Positions 8,457 to 16,318 of a stretch of DNA of 64,000 bases are shown one piece after another. This stretch comes from Streptomyces sp. HNM0575. GTDB lineage: Bacteria; Actinomycetota; Actinomycetes; Streptomycetales; Streptomycetaceae. Position 1 is the first letter of the stretch. Every line of letters starts with the position of its first letter. The stretch is from contig NZ_JAASAG010000002.1 of assembly GCF_012726265.1 (NCBI RefSeq), forward strand, positions 868,001 through 932,000, read 5' to 3'. Under the pieces are notes generated by a model that searched no databases, was not told the origin of the DNA, and saw nothing but the letters and a program-made list of their open reading frames with translations. A program made the translations under genes and the position numbers.

Positions 8457-9938
8457 ATGCCGTCGTTCGACACGGAAGTCCCCGTCCTGCTGCTCCGGCT
8501 CGATCCCAATCCGTTCCACCACGGAACGCTGGGCGCCATCCGGTCCTTGGGGCGTACGGGAATCGAGGTGCACGTCGCGGAGGCGGCACCGGGACCTGTG
8601 GACCGCTCCCGGTTCGTGCACCGGGTGCATTCGCTGCCGCCGGACGGCACTTCGGACGCGGAACTCGAGAGGGCCCTGTGCCGCGTCTCGGACGCGATCG
8701 GCGCACCCGCCGTGCTCATCGCACTCGACGACCGGGGCGCGATCGCCGTGGCCGCGCTGGCGGACCGGCTGCGCGAGCGCTTCCTGCTCCCGGCGACGGC
8801 TCCCGGACTGCCCGCCCGCGTCGCCGACAAGGCCGAACTCGCCGAACTATGCGCCGCGGCCGGAATCTCACACCCCGTCACCGTCACGCCCGGCAGCGCG
8901 GCGGAGGCGGCGCGTGAGGCGGCGCTGCTGGGGCTTCCCGCGGTCGCGAAGTGGAGCCGTCCATGGCTGCTGCCGAAGGGCATGCGCAGCACGACGCTCG
9001 TACGCACTCCCGCCGACGCCTCCGAGTTGTACGAGCGCAGCGCTCACGCCGGCAGCCGGCTGCTGTTGCAGCAGCGGCTGAGCGGCGGGCGCGGAACGGA
9101 CTGGTTCTTCCACGGCTACGCCGACGGCGAGGGCGGGTTCCTCGTGGGCGGCGCCGGCCGCAAGGAGCGCTCCTGGCCGCCCCGTACGGGCCTGACGGCG
9201 GTCGGCACTTGGCTCGCCAACCGCGAGGTGGAGGACGCGGCGGCGCGGCTGGCCGCACAGGTCGGCTACCGCGGAATCCTCGACCTCGACTTCCGCTTCG
9301 ACCCGGTCACCGGCTCGTACCACCTGCTCGACTTCAATCCGCGGCCCGGCGCGCAGTTCCGGCTCTTCACGGACGAGGACGGGCTGGACGTCGTAAGGGC
9401 GCAGCATCTGCACCTGACGGGGCGTCCGGTGCCGCGGCAGGGCGACGGGCAGGGGCGGGTGTTCGTGGCGGAGAACTACGCGCTGCTGTCGGCGCTCGTG
9501 GCGGGCGCCTCGCTGGTCGGCGAGCTGCTGCGGGCGGGGCGGGGGCGGACGGCGCGGCGCGAGGAGGGGGAGCACGGGACCCCGCTGCCGCTGCGGCTCC
9601 GGCTCCAACTCCGGCTCCGGGTCTGGCTGCGGCTTGGGCTTGGGCTGGGGCTCCGCCTGCCCCTGGGCGGGCGGGGACGGCGGGGACATGGGCGCGCCGG
9701 CGCCGGACGGGGCGTCGAGCGTGCCTGGTTCGCGCTGGACGATCCGCGGCCGTTCTTCGCGATGGCCGGCGCCTGGTTCGTACGCGGCGCCCTCAAGGTC
9801 TGGCATCGCGTCGGTTCCGTAAGGGCGGCGCTGCCCGCCGCGGCGCCGGGGCTGCCGGCCGCAGCGCACTTCCGAACCACTCGTGACGAGCGATCAGTGC
9901 AAGATCAGAGAGAAGGAAACGCATGTACGACCTCGTAG
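8457..9938 (+). CDS. ATP-grasp ligase with Leu/Arg-Gly/Leu repeat insert
   Basis: 493 residues. The N-terminal pre-ATP-grasp domain, the central AKWSRPWLLPKG lysine region and the C-terminal LDLDFRF / LLDFNPRPG metal-binding block are those of carbamoyl-phosphate-synthetase-like ATP-grasp proteins, which join a carboxylate to an amine or thiol through an acyl phosphate. AAGGA at 8446 precedes the ATG at 8457. After residue 370 an alternating LRLRLQLR / LGLGLGL segment (nt about 9577-9665) interrupts the protein before a last domain. That domain (AWFALDDPRPF, FVRGALKVWHRV) is in the same frame, so the segment is a true in-frame insert. The stop lies 16 nt inside the next gene. The substrate is unknown; D-alanine-like or amino-acid ligation to a glycan or peptide are options. 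Confidence 0.75.
   Translation: MPSFDTEVPVLLLRLDPNPFHHGTLGAIRSLGRTGIEVHVAEAAPGPVDRSRFVHRVHSLPPDGTSDAELERALCRVSDAIGAPAVLIALDDRGAIAVAALADRLRERFLLPATAPGLPARVADKAELAELCAAAGISHPVTVTPGSAAEAAREAALLGLPAVAKWSRPWLLPKGMRSTTLVRTPADASELYERSAHAGSRLLLQQRLSGGRGTDWFFHGYADGEGGFLVGGAGRKERSWPPRTGLTAVGTWLANREVEDAAARLAAQVGYRGILDLDFRFDPVTGSYHLLDFNPRPGAQFRLFTDEDGLDVVRAQHLHLTGRPVPRQGDGQGRVFVAENYALLSALVAGASLVGELLRAGRGRTARREEGEHGTPLPLRLRLQLRLRVWLRLGLGLGLRLPLGGRGRRGHGRAGAGRGVERAWFALDDPRPFFAMAGAWFVRGALKVWHRVGSVRAALPAAAPGLPAAAHFRTTRDERSVQDQREGNACTTS
9577..9665 (+). repeat. 6-bp periodic simple repeat inside ATP-grasp gene
   Basis: Degenerate CGGCTC / GGGCTT hexamers encode alternating Leu-Arg then Gly-Leu residues. The antisense frame reads as a Pro-Glu/Pro-Lys repeat, but the flanking domains are only coherent on the plus strand. 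Confidence 0.75.
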
Positions 9939-11218
9939 TGGTGGGCGCAGGCCCCTACGGCCTTTCCATCGCCTCGCACGCCGCGGCCGCCGGACTCAAC
10001 CTGCGCGTCCTAGGCCGTCCCATGGCCTCGTGGCGCGACCACATGCCACAGGGCATGTACCTCAAGTCCGAGCCCTGGTCCTCCAACCTCTCGGACCCGG
10101 CCGGTACGCACACGCTCGCCGCCTACTGCTCCGCGCGCGGCATCACGGTGGAGCACGGACGGCCGCTGCCGCTCGGCACGTTCACCGAGTACGGGCAGTG
10201 GTTCGGCCGGCGGGCCGCGCCGCCGGCCGACGAGCAGACGGTGACGTCCGTCGTGCCGTGCGCGCGCGGCTTCCGCGTGGAGACGGCCGAGGGCGAGGTG
10301 CTGGTGACCCGTACCGTCGTCGTCGCCGTCGGCGTCATGCCGTTCGTGCACAAGCCGGGACCGCTGCGGAAGCTGCCGCCCGCGCTCGTCTCGCACAGCA
10401 GCCACCACCAGGACCTGAGCCGTTTCAAGGACAGGGACGTCACGGTGGTCGGCGCGGGGCAGGCGGCCCTGGAGACCGCGGCGCTGCTCGCCGAGGAGGG
10501 CGCGCACGTGAGGGTCGTCGCCCGCGCCGACCGCATCAACTGGAACTCCCCGCCGCAGCCCCTCCAGCGCACCCTGCTCAAGGCGATCCGCGATCCGCAC
10601 TGCGGGCTGGGCACCGGCTGGCCGAGCTGGGTCTTCTCCGAGATCCCCTGGGCGGTACGGAAGCTTCCGGCGCCGCTCAGACAGCACATCGCGCGTACGG
10701 CGCTGGGCCCGGCCGGTGCGTGGTGGCTGCGCGACCGCTTCGAGTTCGCGGTGCCGGTGCTGCTCAGCAGCCGGCTCAGCGCCGCGGAGCAGGTGGGCGA
10801 ACAGGTGCGGCTGCGGCTGGAGTCGGCCGACGGCGTCGTGCGCACGGTGCAGACGGACCACGTGGTGGCGGCGACCGGTTTCACCCCGCGGCTGGCACGG
10901 CTGTCGATGCTGGACACCTCGGTGCGCAGCATCCTGCACCGGGTCGGCTCCAGCGACGCCCCCGAACTCAACGCCAGGTTCGAGTCGTCGCACCCCGGAC
11001 TCTTCTTTACGGGCCTGCTGGCGACCCCGTCGTTCGGGCCGTCCATGCGCTTCGTGTACGGGGCGACCTTCGCGGCGAACCGCGTGGTGCAGGGAGTGAA
11101 GCGGCGGCTGGCCGAGCCCAGGCTGGCGACCGTGCCGCACGCCGCCCGCGCCCGGACCACCGAACAGCACCGCGCGGACGGCCAGTTGACGGGAGAGCCC
11201 GCGCCCGCCCGCCGCTGA
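9923..11218 (+). CDS. FAD/NAD(P)-dependent monooxygenase-like oxidoreductase
   Basis: 431 residues. The N-terminal Rossmann motif VVGAGPYGLS (about residues 6-15) binds FAD, and a second one, VVGAGQAALE (about 174), should bind NADPH, as in flavin-containing and lysine/ornithine N-monooxygenase-like enzymes. An ATGF-like motif (VAATGFTPRL) lies near the C-terminus. The ATG at 9923 is preceded by GAAGGA and overlaps the ATP-grasp gene by 16 nt, implying coupled translation and a shared pathway. The last 30 residues are an Ala/Arg tail. Hydroxylation of an amine substrate is a reasonable guess; the sequence does not identify it. Confidence 0.78.
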   Translation: MYDLVVVGAGPYGLSIASHAAAAGLNLRVLGRPMASWRDHMPQGMYLKSEPWSSNLSDPAGTHTLAAYCSARGITVEHGRPLPLGTFTEYGQWFGRRAAPPADEQTVTSVVPCARGFRVETAEGEVLVTRTVVVAVGVMPFVHKPGPLRKLPPALVSHSSHHQDLSRFKDRDVTVVGAGQAALETAALLAEEGAHVRVVARADRINWNSPPQPLQRTLLKAIRDPHCGLGTGWPSWVFSEIPWAVRKLPAPLRQHIARTALGPAGAWWLRDRFEFAVPVLLSSRLSAAEQVGEQVRLRLESADGVVRTVQTDHVVAATGFTPRLARLSMLDTSVRSILHRVGSSDAPELNARFESSHPGLFFTGLLATPSFGPSMRFVYGATFAANRVVQGVKRRLAEPRLATVPHAARARTTEQHRADGQLTGEPAPARR

Positions 11219-11253
11219 CCGGAACGAAAACGTCCCCTGAGCGGAACGGAACT

Positions 11254-11303
11254 CCACGGGCCCCGCCCGCCGCGCTGTGCCGCGCGGCCGGCGGGGCCCG
11301 TGG
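11254..11303. terminator. Long GC hairpin between convergent genes
   Basis: Perfect 14-bp stem (11254-11267 with 11290-11303, arm CCACGGGCCCCGCC) with a 22-nt loop, placed between the ends of the monooxygenase and mqnE. It is the clearest terminator in the window and can serve both strands. Confidence 0.85.
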
Positions 11304-11310
11304 CGCCGCG

Positions 11311-12477
11311 TCAGATGCGCATGGGCTGGGGCGATTCGCGGCGCTCCGGGTCGGGCCCCTCGTACTCGCGGATGACCTCGTAGCGGGTGTTGCGCTCCAT
11401 GGGCCTGAAGCCGGCGTCGCGGATCAGGTCGAGCAGGTCCTCGCGGGTGAGCTTGTCGGGCGTCCCGTAGTTGTCCGCGTCGTGAGTGATCTTGTACTCG
11501 ACGACGGAGCCGTCCATGTCGTCCGCGCCGTGCTGGAGCGCGAGTTGGGCGGTCTGCACGCCGTGCATGACCCAGAAGACCTTCACGTGCGGCACGTTGT
11601 CGAAGAGCAGACGCGAGACCGCGAACGTCTTCAGCGCCTCCGCGCCGGAGGCCATCGTGGTGCGCGCCTGGAGGGTGTTGCGCACCTTGCCGTCCTGCAT
11701 GTCGACGAAGTCGTGCTGGTAGCGCAGCGGGATGAAGACCTGGAAACCGCCGGTCTCGTCCTGGAGTTCACGCAGCCGCAGCACGTGGTCCACGCGGTGG
11801 CGGCGCTCCTCGATGTGCCCGTACAGCATCGTGCACGGCGTCTTGAGGCCCTTCTGGTGCGCGAGGCGGTGGATGCGCGACCAGTCCTCCCAGTGGGTGT
11901 CGTGGTCGACGATGTGCTGCCGTACGTCCCAGTCGAAGATCTCGGCGCCGCCGCCCGTGAGGGACTCCAGACCGGAGTCGATGAGGACGTCGAGGATCTC
12001 GCTCGCGTCCATCCCGGAGATCTTCTCGAAGTGGTGGATCTCGGTGGCGGTGAACGCCTTCAGCGAGACCGTCTCCGGCAGCGCCTCCTTGAGGGCGCTC
12101 AGCGAACGCGGGTAGTAGCGCCAAGGCAGCGTCGGATGCAGGCCGTTGACGATGTGCAGCTCGGTGAGGTTGTCGCCCTCCATCGCCTTGGCGAGCTTCA
12201 CCGCCTCCTCGATGCGCATCGTGTACGCGTCCTTCTCCCCCGGCTTGCGCTGGAAGGAGCAGTACGCGCAGGACGCGGTGCACACGTTGGTCATGTTGAG
12301 GTGGCGGTTGATGTTGAAGTGGACGACGTCGCCGTTCTTGCGCGTCCGCACCTCGTGGGCGAGGCCGCCGAGCCAGGACAGGTCGTCGCACTCGTACAGG
12401 GCGATGCCGTCCTCGCGGGTCAGCCGCTCGCCTGCGCGGACCTTCTCCTCCAGCTCGCGCTTGAGCCCAGAGTCCAT
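11311..12477 (-). CDS. mqnE: Aminodeoxyfutalosine synthase MqnE (radical SAM)
   Basis: 388 residues. MqnE joins 3-[(1-carboxyvinyl)oxy]benzoate to SAM-derived adenosyl radical to give 6-amino-6-deoxyfutalosine in the futalosine route to menaquinone. The [4Fe-4S] motif C66-x3-C70-x2-C73 (CTASCAYC) is present, and NRHLNMTNVC just before it is typical of MqnE/MqnC. AGGAGG lies 7 nt before the ATG. The length fits the family. The paralogue MqnC is the main alternative, but residues around GGGAEIFDWDVR and the linkage to an Lrp gene and to mqnM, mqnP and mqnL favour MqnE. An Lrp gene lies upstream on the same strand, separated by a hairpin. Confidence 0.9.
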   Translation of the reverse strand: MDSGLKRELEEKVRAGERLTREDGIALYECDDLSWLGGLAHEVRTRKNGDVVHFNINRHLNMTNVCTASCAYCSFQRKPGEKDAYTMRIEEAVKLAKAMEGDNLTELHIVNGLHPTLPWRYYPRSLSALKEALPETVSLKAFTATEIHHFEKISGMDASEILDVLIDSGLESLTGGGAEIFDWDVRQHIVDHDTHWEDWSRIHRLAHQKGLKTPCTMLYGHIEERRHRVDHVLRLRELQDETGGFQVFIPLRYQHDFVDMQDGKVRNTLQARTTMASGAEALKTFAVSRLLFDNVPHVKVFWVMHGVQTAQLALQHGADDMDGSVVEYKITHDADNYGTPDKLTREDLLDLIRDAGFRPMERNTRYEVIREYEGPDPERRESPQPMRI

Positions 12478-12540
12478 GCGTCGCCCTCCTAAGATTTCTG
12501 CTTCGAGCGCCTTTGTGAGCCTACTCCCCGCTCACGCGGG

Positions 12541-12559
12541 CCCGCGGACCGGCCGCGGG
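12541..12559 (-). terminator. Hairpin after the Lrp-family gene
   Basis: CCCGCGG (12541-12547) and its exact complement (12553-12559) with a 5-nt loop lie directly after the regulator stop codon and before mqnE. It may attenuate read-through into mqnE. Confidence 0.55.
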
Positions 12560-13015
12560 TCAGGCTTCGTCGGGCAGATCGGTGACCCGGTTCTCCCACT
12601 TGGTGGAGAGCACGACCGTCGTACGCGTACGGGAGACGCCCTTCGTGCCGGAGAGCCGGCGGATGAGGGACTCCAGCGCGTCCACGTCGGACGCGCGCGC
12701 CTTGAGCATGAACGAGTCGTCGCCCGCGATGAACCAGCAGTCCTCGACCTCGTTCAGCTCGCGCAGCCGGGCCGCGACGTCCTCGTGGTCGGTGGCGTCG
12801 GTGAGCTGGATGCCGATGAGGGCCGTGACGCCGAGGCCCAGCGACTTGGCGTCGACCGTCGCGCGGTAGCCGGTGATCACGCCGGCGGTCTCCAGGCGGT
12901 TGATGCGGTCGGTGACGCTGGGCCCGGACAGGCCGACGAGCCGGCCCAGTTCGGCATAGGAGGCCCTGCCGTTCTCCCGCAGCGCCTGGATGAGCTGCCT
13001 GTCCACCGCGTCCAT
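12560..13015 (-). CDS. Lrp/AsnC-family transcriptional regulator
   Basis: 151 residues. The N-terminal winged helix has the family sequence DRQLIQALRENGRASYAELGRLVGLS, followed by the RNA-M effector-binding domain with ALIGIQL and the terminal TTVVLS strand. Lrp-type proteins are octameric amino-acid-sensing regulators. The ATG at 13015 is chosen because homology begins there (MDAVDRQ) and GGAGG lies upstream; the longer open frame is Arg/Pro-rich and not conserved in style. It lies upstream of mqnE and divergent from mqnM, so control of menaquinone genes is possible, though no operator was identified. Confidence 0.85.
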   Translation of the reverse strand: MDAVDRQLIQALRENGRASYAELGRLVGLSGPSVTDRINRLETAGVITGYRATVDAKSLGLGVTALIGIQLTDATDHEDVAARLRELNEVEDCWFIAGDDSFMLKARASDVDALESLIRRLSGTKGVSRTRTTVVLSTKWENRVTDLPDEA

Positions 13016-13290
13016 GGGTCCTGGTGCCTCCGTTGCCGAATATGAAGGCCCCCCGCGCCTGTGCCGGGGAAGGGCGCCGGGGACCGCCCGCCGGGCGGGG
13101 ACCCGGCTTCTTCGCCGGTGGCCGGGGAACCGTGGGCTCCGCGAAATCTCCGGTAACGAATCTAAGGCATGGGGAGCGCTCGCCCTCAGAGACCTCTCCT
13201 CAAGGGGCCTTCTCGGCACCTCATGGGGTCGTGAGCGCACTCCGGGCCCCGGCGAGGACTCCCGCGAGGCGTCGCCGTACGCGAGGTGAT
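13016..13290. other. Intergenic region between lrp and mqnM, non-repeat part
   Basis: 275 bp without a credible gene. It should hold the minus-strand Lrp promoter. A somewhat AT-richer segment lies near 13140-13170. Beyond that no clear motif was seen; the right-hand part of the gap is a tandem repeat annotated separately. Confidence 0.4.
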
Positions 13291-13370
13291 CCGCAAGAGA
13301 CCGGGCCTGACCGCAAGGGGTCGGGCCGGACCGCAAGGGGTCGGGCCGGACCGCAAGAGGCCGGGCCCGA
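13291..13370 (+). repeat. 20-bp tandem repeat, four units, upstream of mqnM
   Basis: Four contiguous 20-bp units beginning CCGCAAG; the two central units are identical and the outer two diverge at a few positions. The array ends 33 bp before the -10 box of mqnM. Confidence 0.9.
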
Positions 13371-13402
13371 CCCGTGGCTCCGCCGTCGCCGGTGCCCACG
13401 CG

Positions 13403-13408
13403 TAGGCT
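13403..13408 (+). promoter_or_regulatory. -10 element TAGGCT of mqnM, leaderless
   Basis: TAGGCT lies 7 nt before the GTG at 13416, so transcription should begin at or next to the start codon. The tandem repeat occupies the place where -35 and upstream contacts would be. Confidence 0.65.
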
Positions 13409-13415
13409 CGTCGGC

Positions 13416-14102
13416 GTGACGGATACGAACGGAGCCCGCACGCCGCGCAGGCCCTGGATCGTCGGCGTCTCCGGCGCCTCGGGCACGCCGTACGCGGCGG
13501 CCGTACTGCGTGCGCTGCTGCACGCCGGCGAGGACGTCGACCTCGTCGTCAGCCGTGCCGCGCGGCTCACGGTCCTCGACGAGACGGGGCACCCCTTCCG
13601 CGACGCGCACGCGCACGAGGACCTGCGCCGCTGGCTGTCCGCCGGCGCCGACGGCACGCCCGACGCCTTCGACCCGGACGTCTCGTCCGTACGGCACTGG
13701 GCCGCCGGGGACCTCGCCGCGGGACCGTCCTCCGGCTCGTATCCCGCACGCGGGATGATCGTGGTGCCCGCGAGCACCGCGTGCGTGGCCGGAGTCGCCC
13801 TCGGGCTCTCGAAGGACCTGCTCCAGCGGGCGGCCTCGGTGACGCTGAAGGAGCGCAGGCCGCTGGTCGTGGCCGTACGTGAGACGCCCCTGCACGGGCA
13901 GACGCTCAGACATCTCGTCTCCCTCGACGACGCGGGAGCGGTGGTGCTGCCGGCGTCCCCCGGCTTCTACGCGGGCGGCAGCACGGCGCAGCAGCTGGTC
14001 GACTTCGTCGCCGGGCGCGCGCTGGACGCGGCGGGCGTACCGCACAAGCTCTACCGGCGCTGGGAGGGCGAGTTGGGGAGCGCGCGGGCCGGAGAGGCCT
14101 AG
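13416..14102 (+). CDS. mqnM: UbiX-like flavin prenyltransferase MqnM
   Basis: 228 residues. UbiX proteins prenylate FMN to prFMN, the cofactor of UbiD decarboxylases; here the partner is the UbiD-like gene at 17.4-18.8 kb. The N-terminal PWIVGVSGASGTPYA is the FMN-binding start of the family, MIVVPASTACVAGVALG and RPLVVAVRETPLH are also characteristic. The GTG at 13416 is preferred over the GTG at 13374 because a TAGGCT -10 box sits 7 nt upstream and homology begins soon after. A mid-protein insert rich in Asp/Ala (about residues 55-105) makes it slightly longer than E. coli UbiX. Confidence 0.88.
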   Translation: MTDTNGARTPRRPWIVGVSGASGTPYAAAVLRALLHAGEDVDLVVSRAARLTVLDETGHPFRDAHAHEDLRRWLSAGADGTPDAFDPDVSSVRHWAAGDLAAGPSSGSYPARGMIVVPASTACVAGVALGLSKDLLQRAASVTLKERRPLVVAVRETPLHGQTLRHLVSLDDAGAVVLPASPGFYAGGSTAQQLVDFVAGRALDAAGVPHKLYRRWEGELGSARAGEA

Positions 14103-14153
14103 GTCTGCGGATGCGACTGGCGTGACGGGCCCGTTGTGCGGTTGGCTCGGCGC

Positions 14154-15488
14154 ATGCAGTTCTTCCGTCCGCCGTCCGCGCCCTCCGGGGCCGCTTCCCG
14201 TACGGCGCGTGCCACCCGTACGACCCTTAGCACCCGTACGACCCTTAGCACCCGTACCACCGGCCGCGGCTCCCGCACGGCTCGTCGCGCCGCTCTCACC
14301 GTCGGCTGCGCCGCGCTGCTCGCCGTCTCCGTCTCCGCGTGCAGCTCGGCGGAGCACCTGACCACCGGCATGAAGGTGCGGAACGCCGTCCTGAAGCTGG
14401 GCGACCAGCCGGCCGCCACCGTCGTCGCCTCGGTCGACGGATCGCCGCGTCAGGCCCGCGAGTTCCTCACGAAGGCCCGCGGCGGGGGCGGGAAGCACCG
14501 GGTCTCGAAGAAGGACGCGTTCAGGCTGGCGCGTGCCGAGCTGACCCTGTCGGCAGGTACGGGCGACGAGGAGGAGAAGACGCCGCTGAAGGAGATGCCG
14601 CGGTCCGACGCCGCGAACGTGGCGGCGGCGCTGAACTTCGGCGGGAAGGACGTCGCGGGGATCAAGTCCGTCGACGACAAGCTCTATCTCAAGGCGGACC
14701 TGCCCCTGCTGGTCGACGAGACCCGGGGCTCCGAGGACGCTCAGGACAAGGCCGAGGAGATCGTGGACCTCGCCGACGACCTGCCCTCGACGCTCGGGGC
14801 GGCACAGGACGCGCTCAAGGGCGAGTGGGTGCGTGCGGATCCCGCGGCGTTCGACGACTTCGCGCACGCCGCCCAGATTCTGGCGGAGCGGCAGCGGGCC
14901 GCGCAGGAGAAGAAGGCGGACGAGAAGAGCCACGAAAAGGGTGACGAGAAGGGCGACGGCAAGAGCGCAAAGCAGGACGAAGGCGACAAAAAGGGCGGGA
15001 AGGACGGGCCGCGCGACCAGGCCGAGCGCGCCCGCGAGATCCGCGACGCGATCACCGTCGGCTCGGCGCTCGACGGCCAGTCGCAGCGCGAGTTCGTCAA
15101 CCGGGTCCAGGAACTGCTGCGTAAGCACGCGGAGTTCGACGCCAAGGGGGAGCGCGGCGGCGCGGAGCGCGTACGGATGACGCTGCCGGGCCACAAGGCG
15201 GCGAAGGACCTGGTCGGGGCTCTGCGCCCGCTGGGTGCGGAGATCGATCCGAAGCGGGTGCCCGACGGCGACATCGCGGCCGACCTGTCGATCCGGCGGG
15301 GCCAGCTCACCTCGCTCACTCTCGACCTCGGGCAGTTCACGCGCGGCGACGCCCACCTGCCGCTGAGCCTGGAGTTCAGCGGCGGCGACGCGGTCGCCGT
15401 GACCGCGCCGGGCGGCACGAAGGAGCTTCAGCCGCAGGACCTGGTGGCCGCGATGATGTACGGCGCTCTGGGCACGGAGAAGTTCTGA
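14154..15488 (+). CDS. Secreted lipoprotein, unknown function
   Basis: 444 residues. A long Arg/Thr-rich N-region, including two 18-bp direct repeats (14215-14232, 14233-14250), precedes a hydrophobic core and the lipobox SVSAC near residue 62. The mature part has LPR-like alternation of beta and helical segments, a Lys/Asp/Glu-rich spacer (nt about 14905-15010) and ends in a compact domain. I do not recognise a catalytic motif; LppX/LprG-type carriers and other actinobacterial lipoproteins have similar size, but that is only a size comparison. ATG 14154 is chosen because it leaves the shortest n-region; GTG 14136 is also possible. It lies 51 nt after mqnM and could be co-transcribed. Confidence 0.6.
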   Translation: MQFFRPPSAPSGAASRTARATRTTLSTRTTLSTRTTGRGSRTARRAALTVGCAALLAVSVSACSSAEHLTTGMKVRNAVLKLGDQPAATVVASVDGSPRQAREFLTKARGGGGKHRVSKKDAFRLARAELTLSAGTGDEEEKTPLKEMPRSDAANVAAALNFGGKDVAGIKSVDDKLYLKADLPLLVDETRGSEDAQDKAEEIVDLADDLPSTLGAAQDALKGEWVRADPAAFDDFAHAAQILAERQRAAQEKKADEKSHEKGDEKGDGKSAKQDEGDKKGGKDGPRDQAERAREIRDAITVGSALDGQSQREFVNRVQELLRKHAEFDAKGERGGAERVRMTLPGHKAAKDLVGALRPLGAEIDPKRVPDGDIAADLSIRRGQLTSLTLDLGQFTRGDAHLPLSLEFSGGDAVAVTAPGGTKELQPQDLVAAMMYGALGTEKF

Positions 15489-15634
15489 CGTCATCCTTGG
15501 ACGTGTGGAGTTCCCGCAGCGCGGAACTCCACATGCGGTGTGCCACGTTTCCAAGGTGTTCACGAGGTCCACGAAGTCGAGGTCCGCGAGGTCACAGCAT
15601 CGGCTCCGCTCACTGTCTCTCAGGGGGAGACTCG

Positions 15635-16261
15635 ATGGCGTACAGATCAGGCTCCGGCATCAACAGCACCAGCGACAGGTCTCCGCGGCGCACCGCATGG
15701 CCCGCGGCCAAGCTGATCCTGTTCTGGGTGGCGCTGCTGTGGGTGCTGGAGTTCGTCGACCAGGCGACGGGCAATTCGCTCGACACCTTCGGGATCATCC
15801 CGCGCAGGGAGGGCGAGCTGGTCGACGTGATCCCGGCGGCCTTCATGCACTTCGGCTTCGGCCATCTCATCGCGAACACGCTGCCGCTGCTCGTCCTCGG
15901 CTTCCTCGCGGCGCTGCGCGGCACCGGGCGCTTCCTGGCCGTCGCCTTCACGATCATCGTCGTCAGCGGCCTGGGCGTATGGCTCGTCGCACCGGACGGC
16001 AGCAATACGGCGGGAGCCTCCGGCCTGATCTTCGGGCTCTTCGGCTATCTGCTCGTGCGCGGCTTCGTGGACCGGCGCATCACGGACGTGGCGCTCGGCG
16101 GCGTCGTCGCCGTGCTGTACGGCTCGATCCTGTGGGGCGTGCTGCCCACCGAGAGCGGAGTCTCCTGGCAGGGGCATCTGTTCGGGCTGATCGGCGGGGT
16201 CGTCGCGGCCTTCATGACCTCGTCGGCCCGTGCGGGGGGCGCAAAGCCGGACTGGCACTGA
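15635..16261 (+). CDS. Rhomboid-family intramembrane serine protease
   Basis: 208 residues with about six membrane helices. The catalytic pair is visible: Ser in GASG (S129) and His in WQGHLFG (H181). The HFGFGHLIANT segment in the second helix, H-x3-H-x3-N, is the usual oxyanion-site motif. It should therefore be an active rhomboid that cuts single-pass membrane proteins. The ATG at 15635 follows a GGGGGAGA Shine-Dalgarno; the longer open frame is unlikely. It is convergent with mqnP. Its substrate is unknown; the neighbouring lipoprotein is not an obvious target. Confidence 0.88.
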   Translation: MAYRSGSGINSTSDRSPRRTAWPAAKLILFWVALLWVLEFVDQATGNSLDTFGIIPRREGELVDVIPAAFMHFGFGHLIANTLPLLVLGFLAALRGTGRFLAVAFTIIVVSGLGVWLVAPDGSNTAGASGLIFGLFGYLLVRGFVDRRITDVALGGVVAVLYGSILWGVLPTESGVSWQGHLFGLIGGVVAAFMTSSARAGGAKPDWH

Positions 16262-16318
16262 GCGCGGTCCGTCTGTCGTGAGCCGTACGCCGTGATCCGT
16301 ACGTCGTGATCCGTACGT

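Noticed and set aside
8868-9869. Minus-strand frame with a PEPEPEPE-like repeat opposite the ATP-grasp gene
   Set aside because: It is the antisense of the Leu/Arg repeat; the plus strand has the conserved ATP-grasp motifs and ribosome site.
12560-13777. N-terminal extension of the Lrp protein to about 405 residues
   Set aside because: The added frame is Arg/Pro/Ser-rich, crosses the 20-bp repeat and lies antisense to mqnM.
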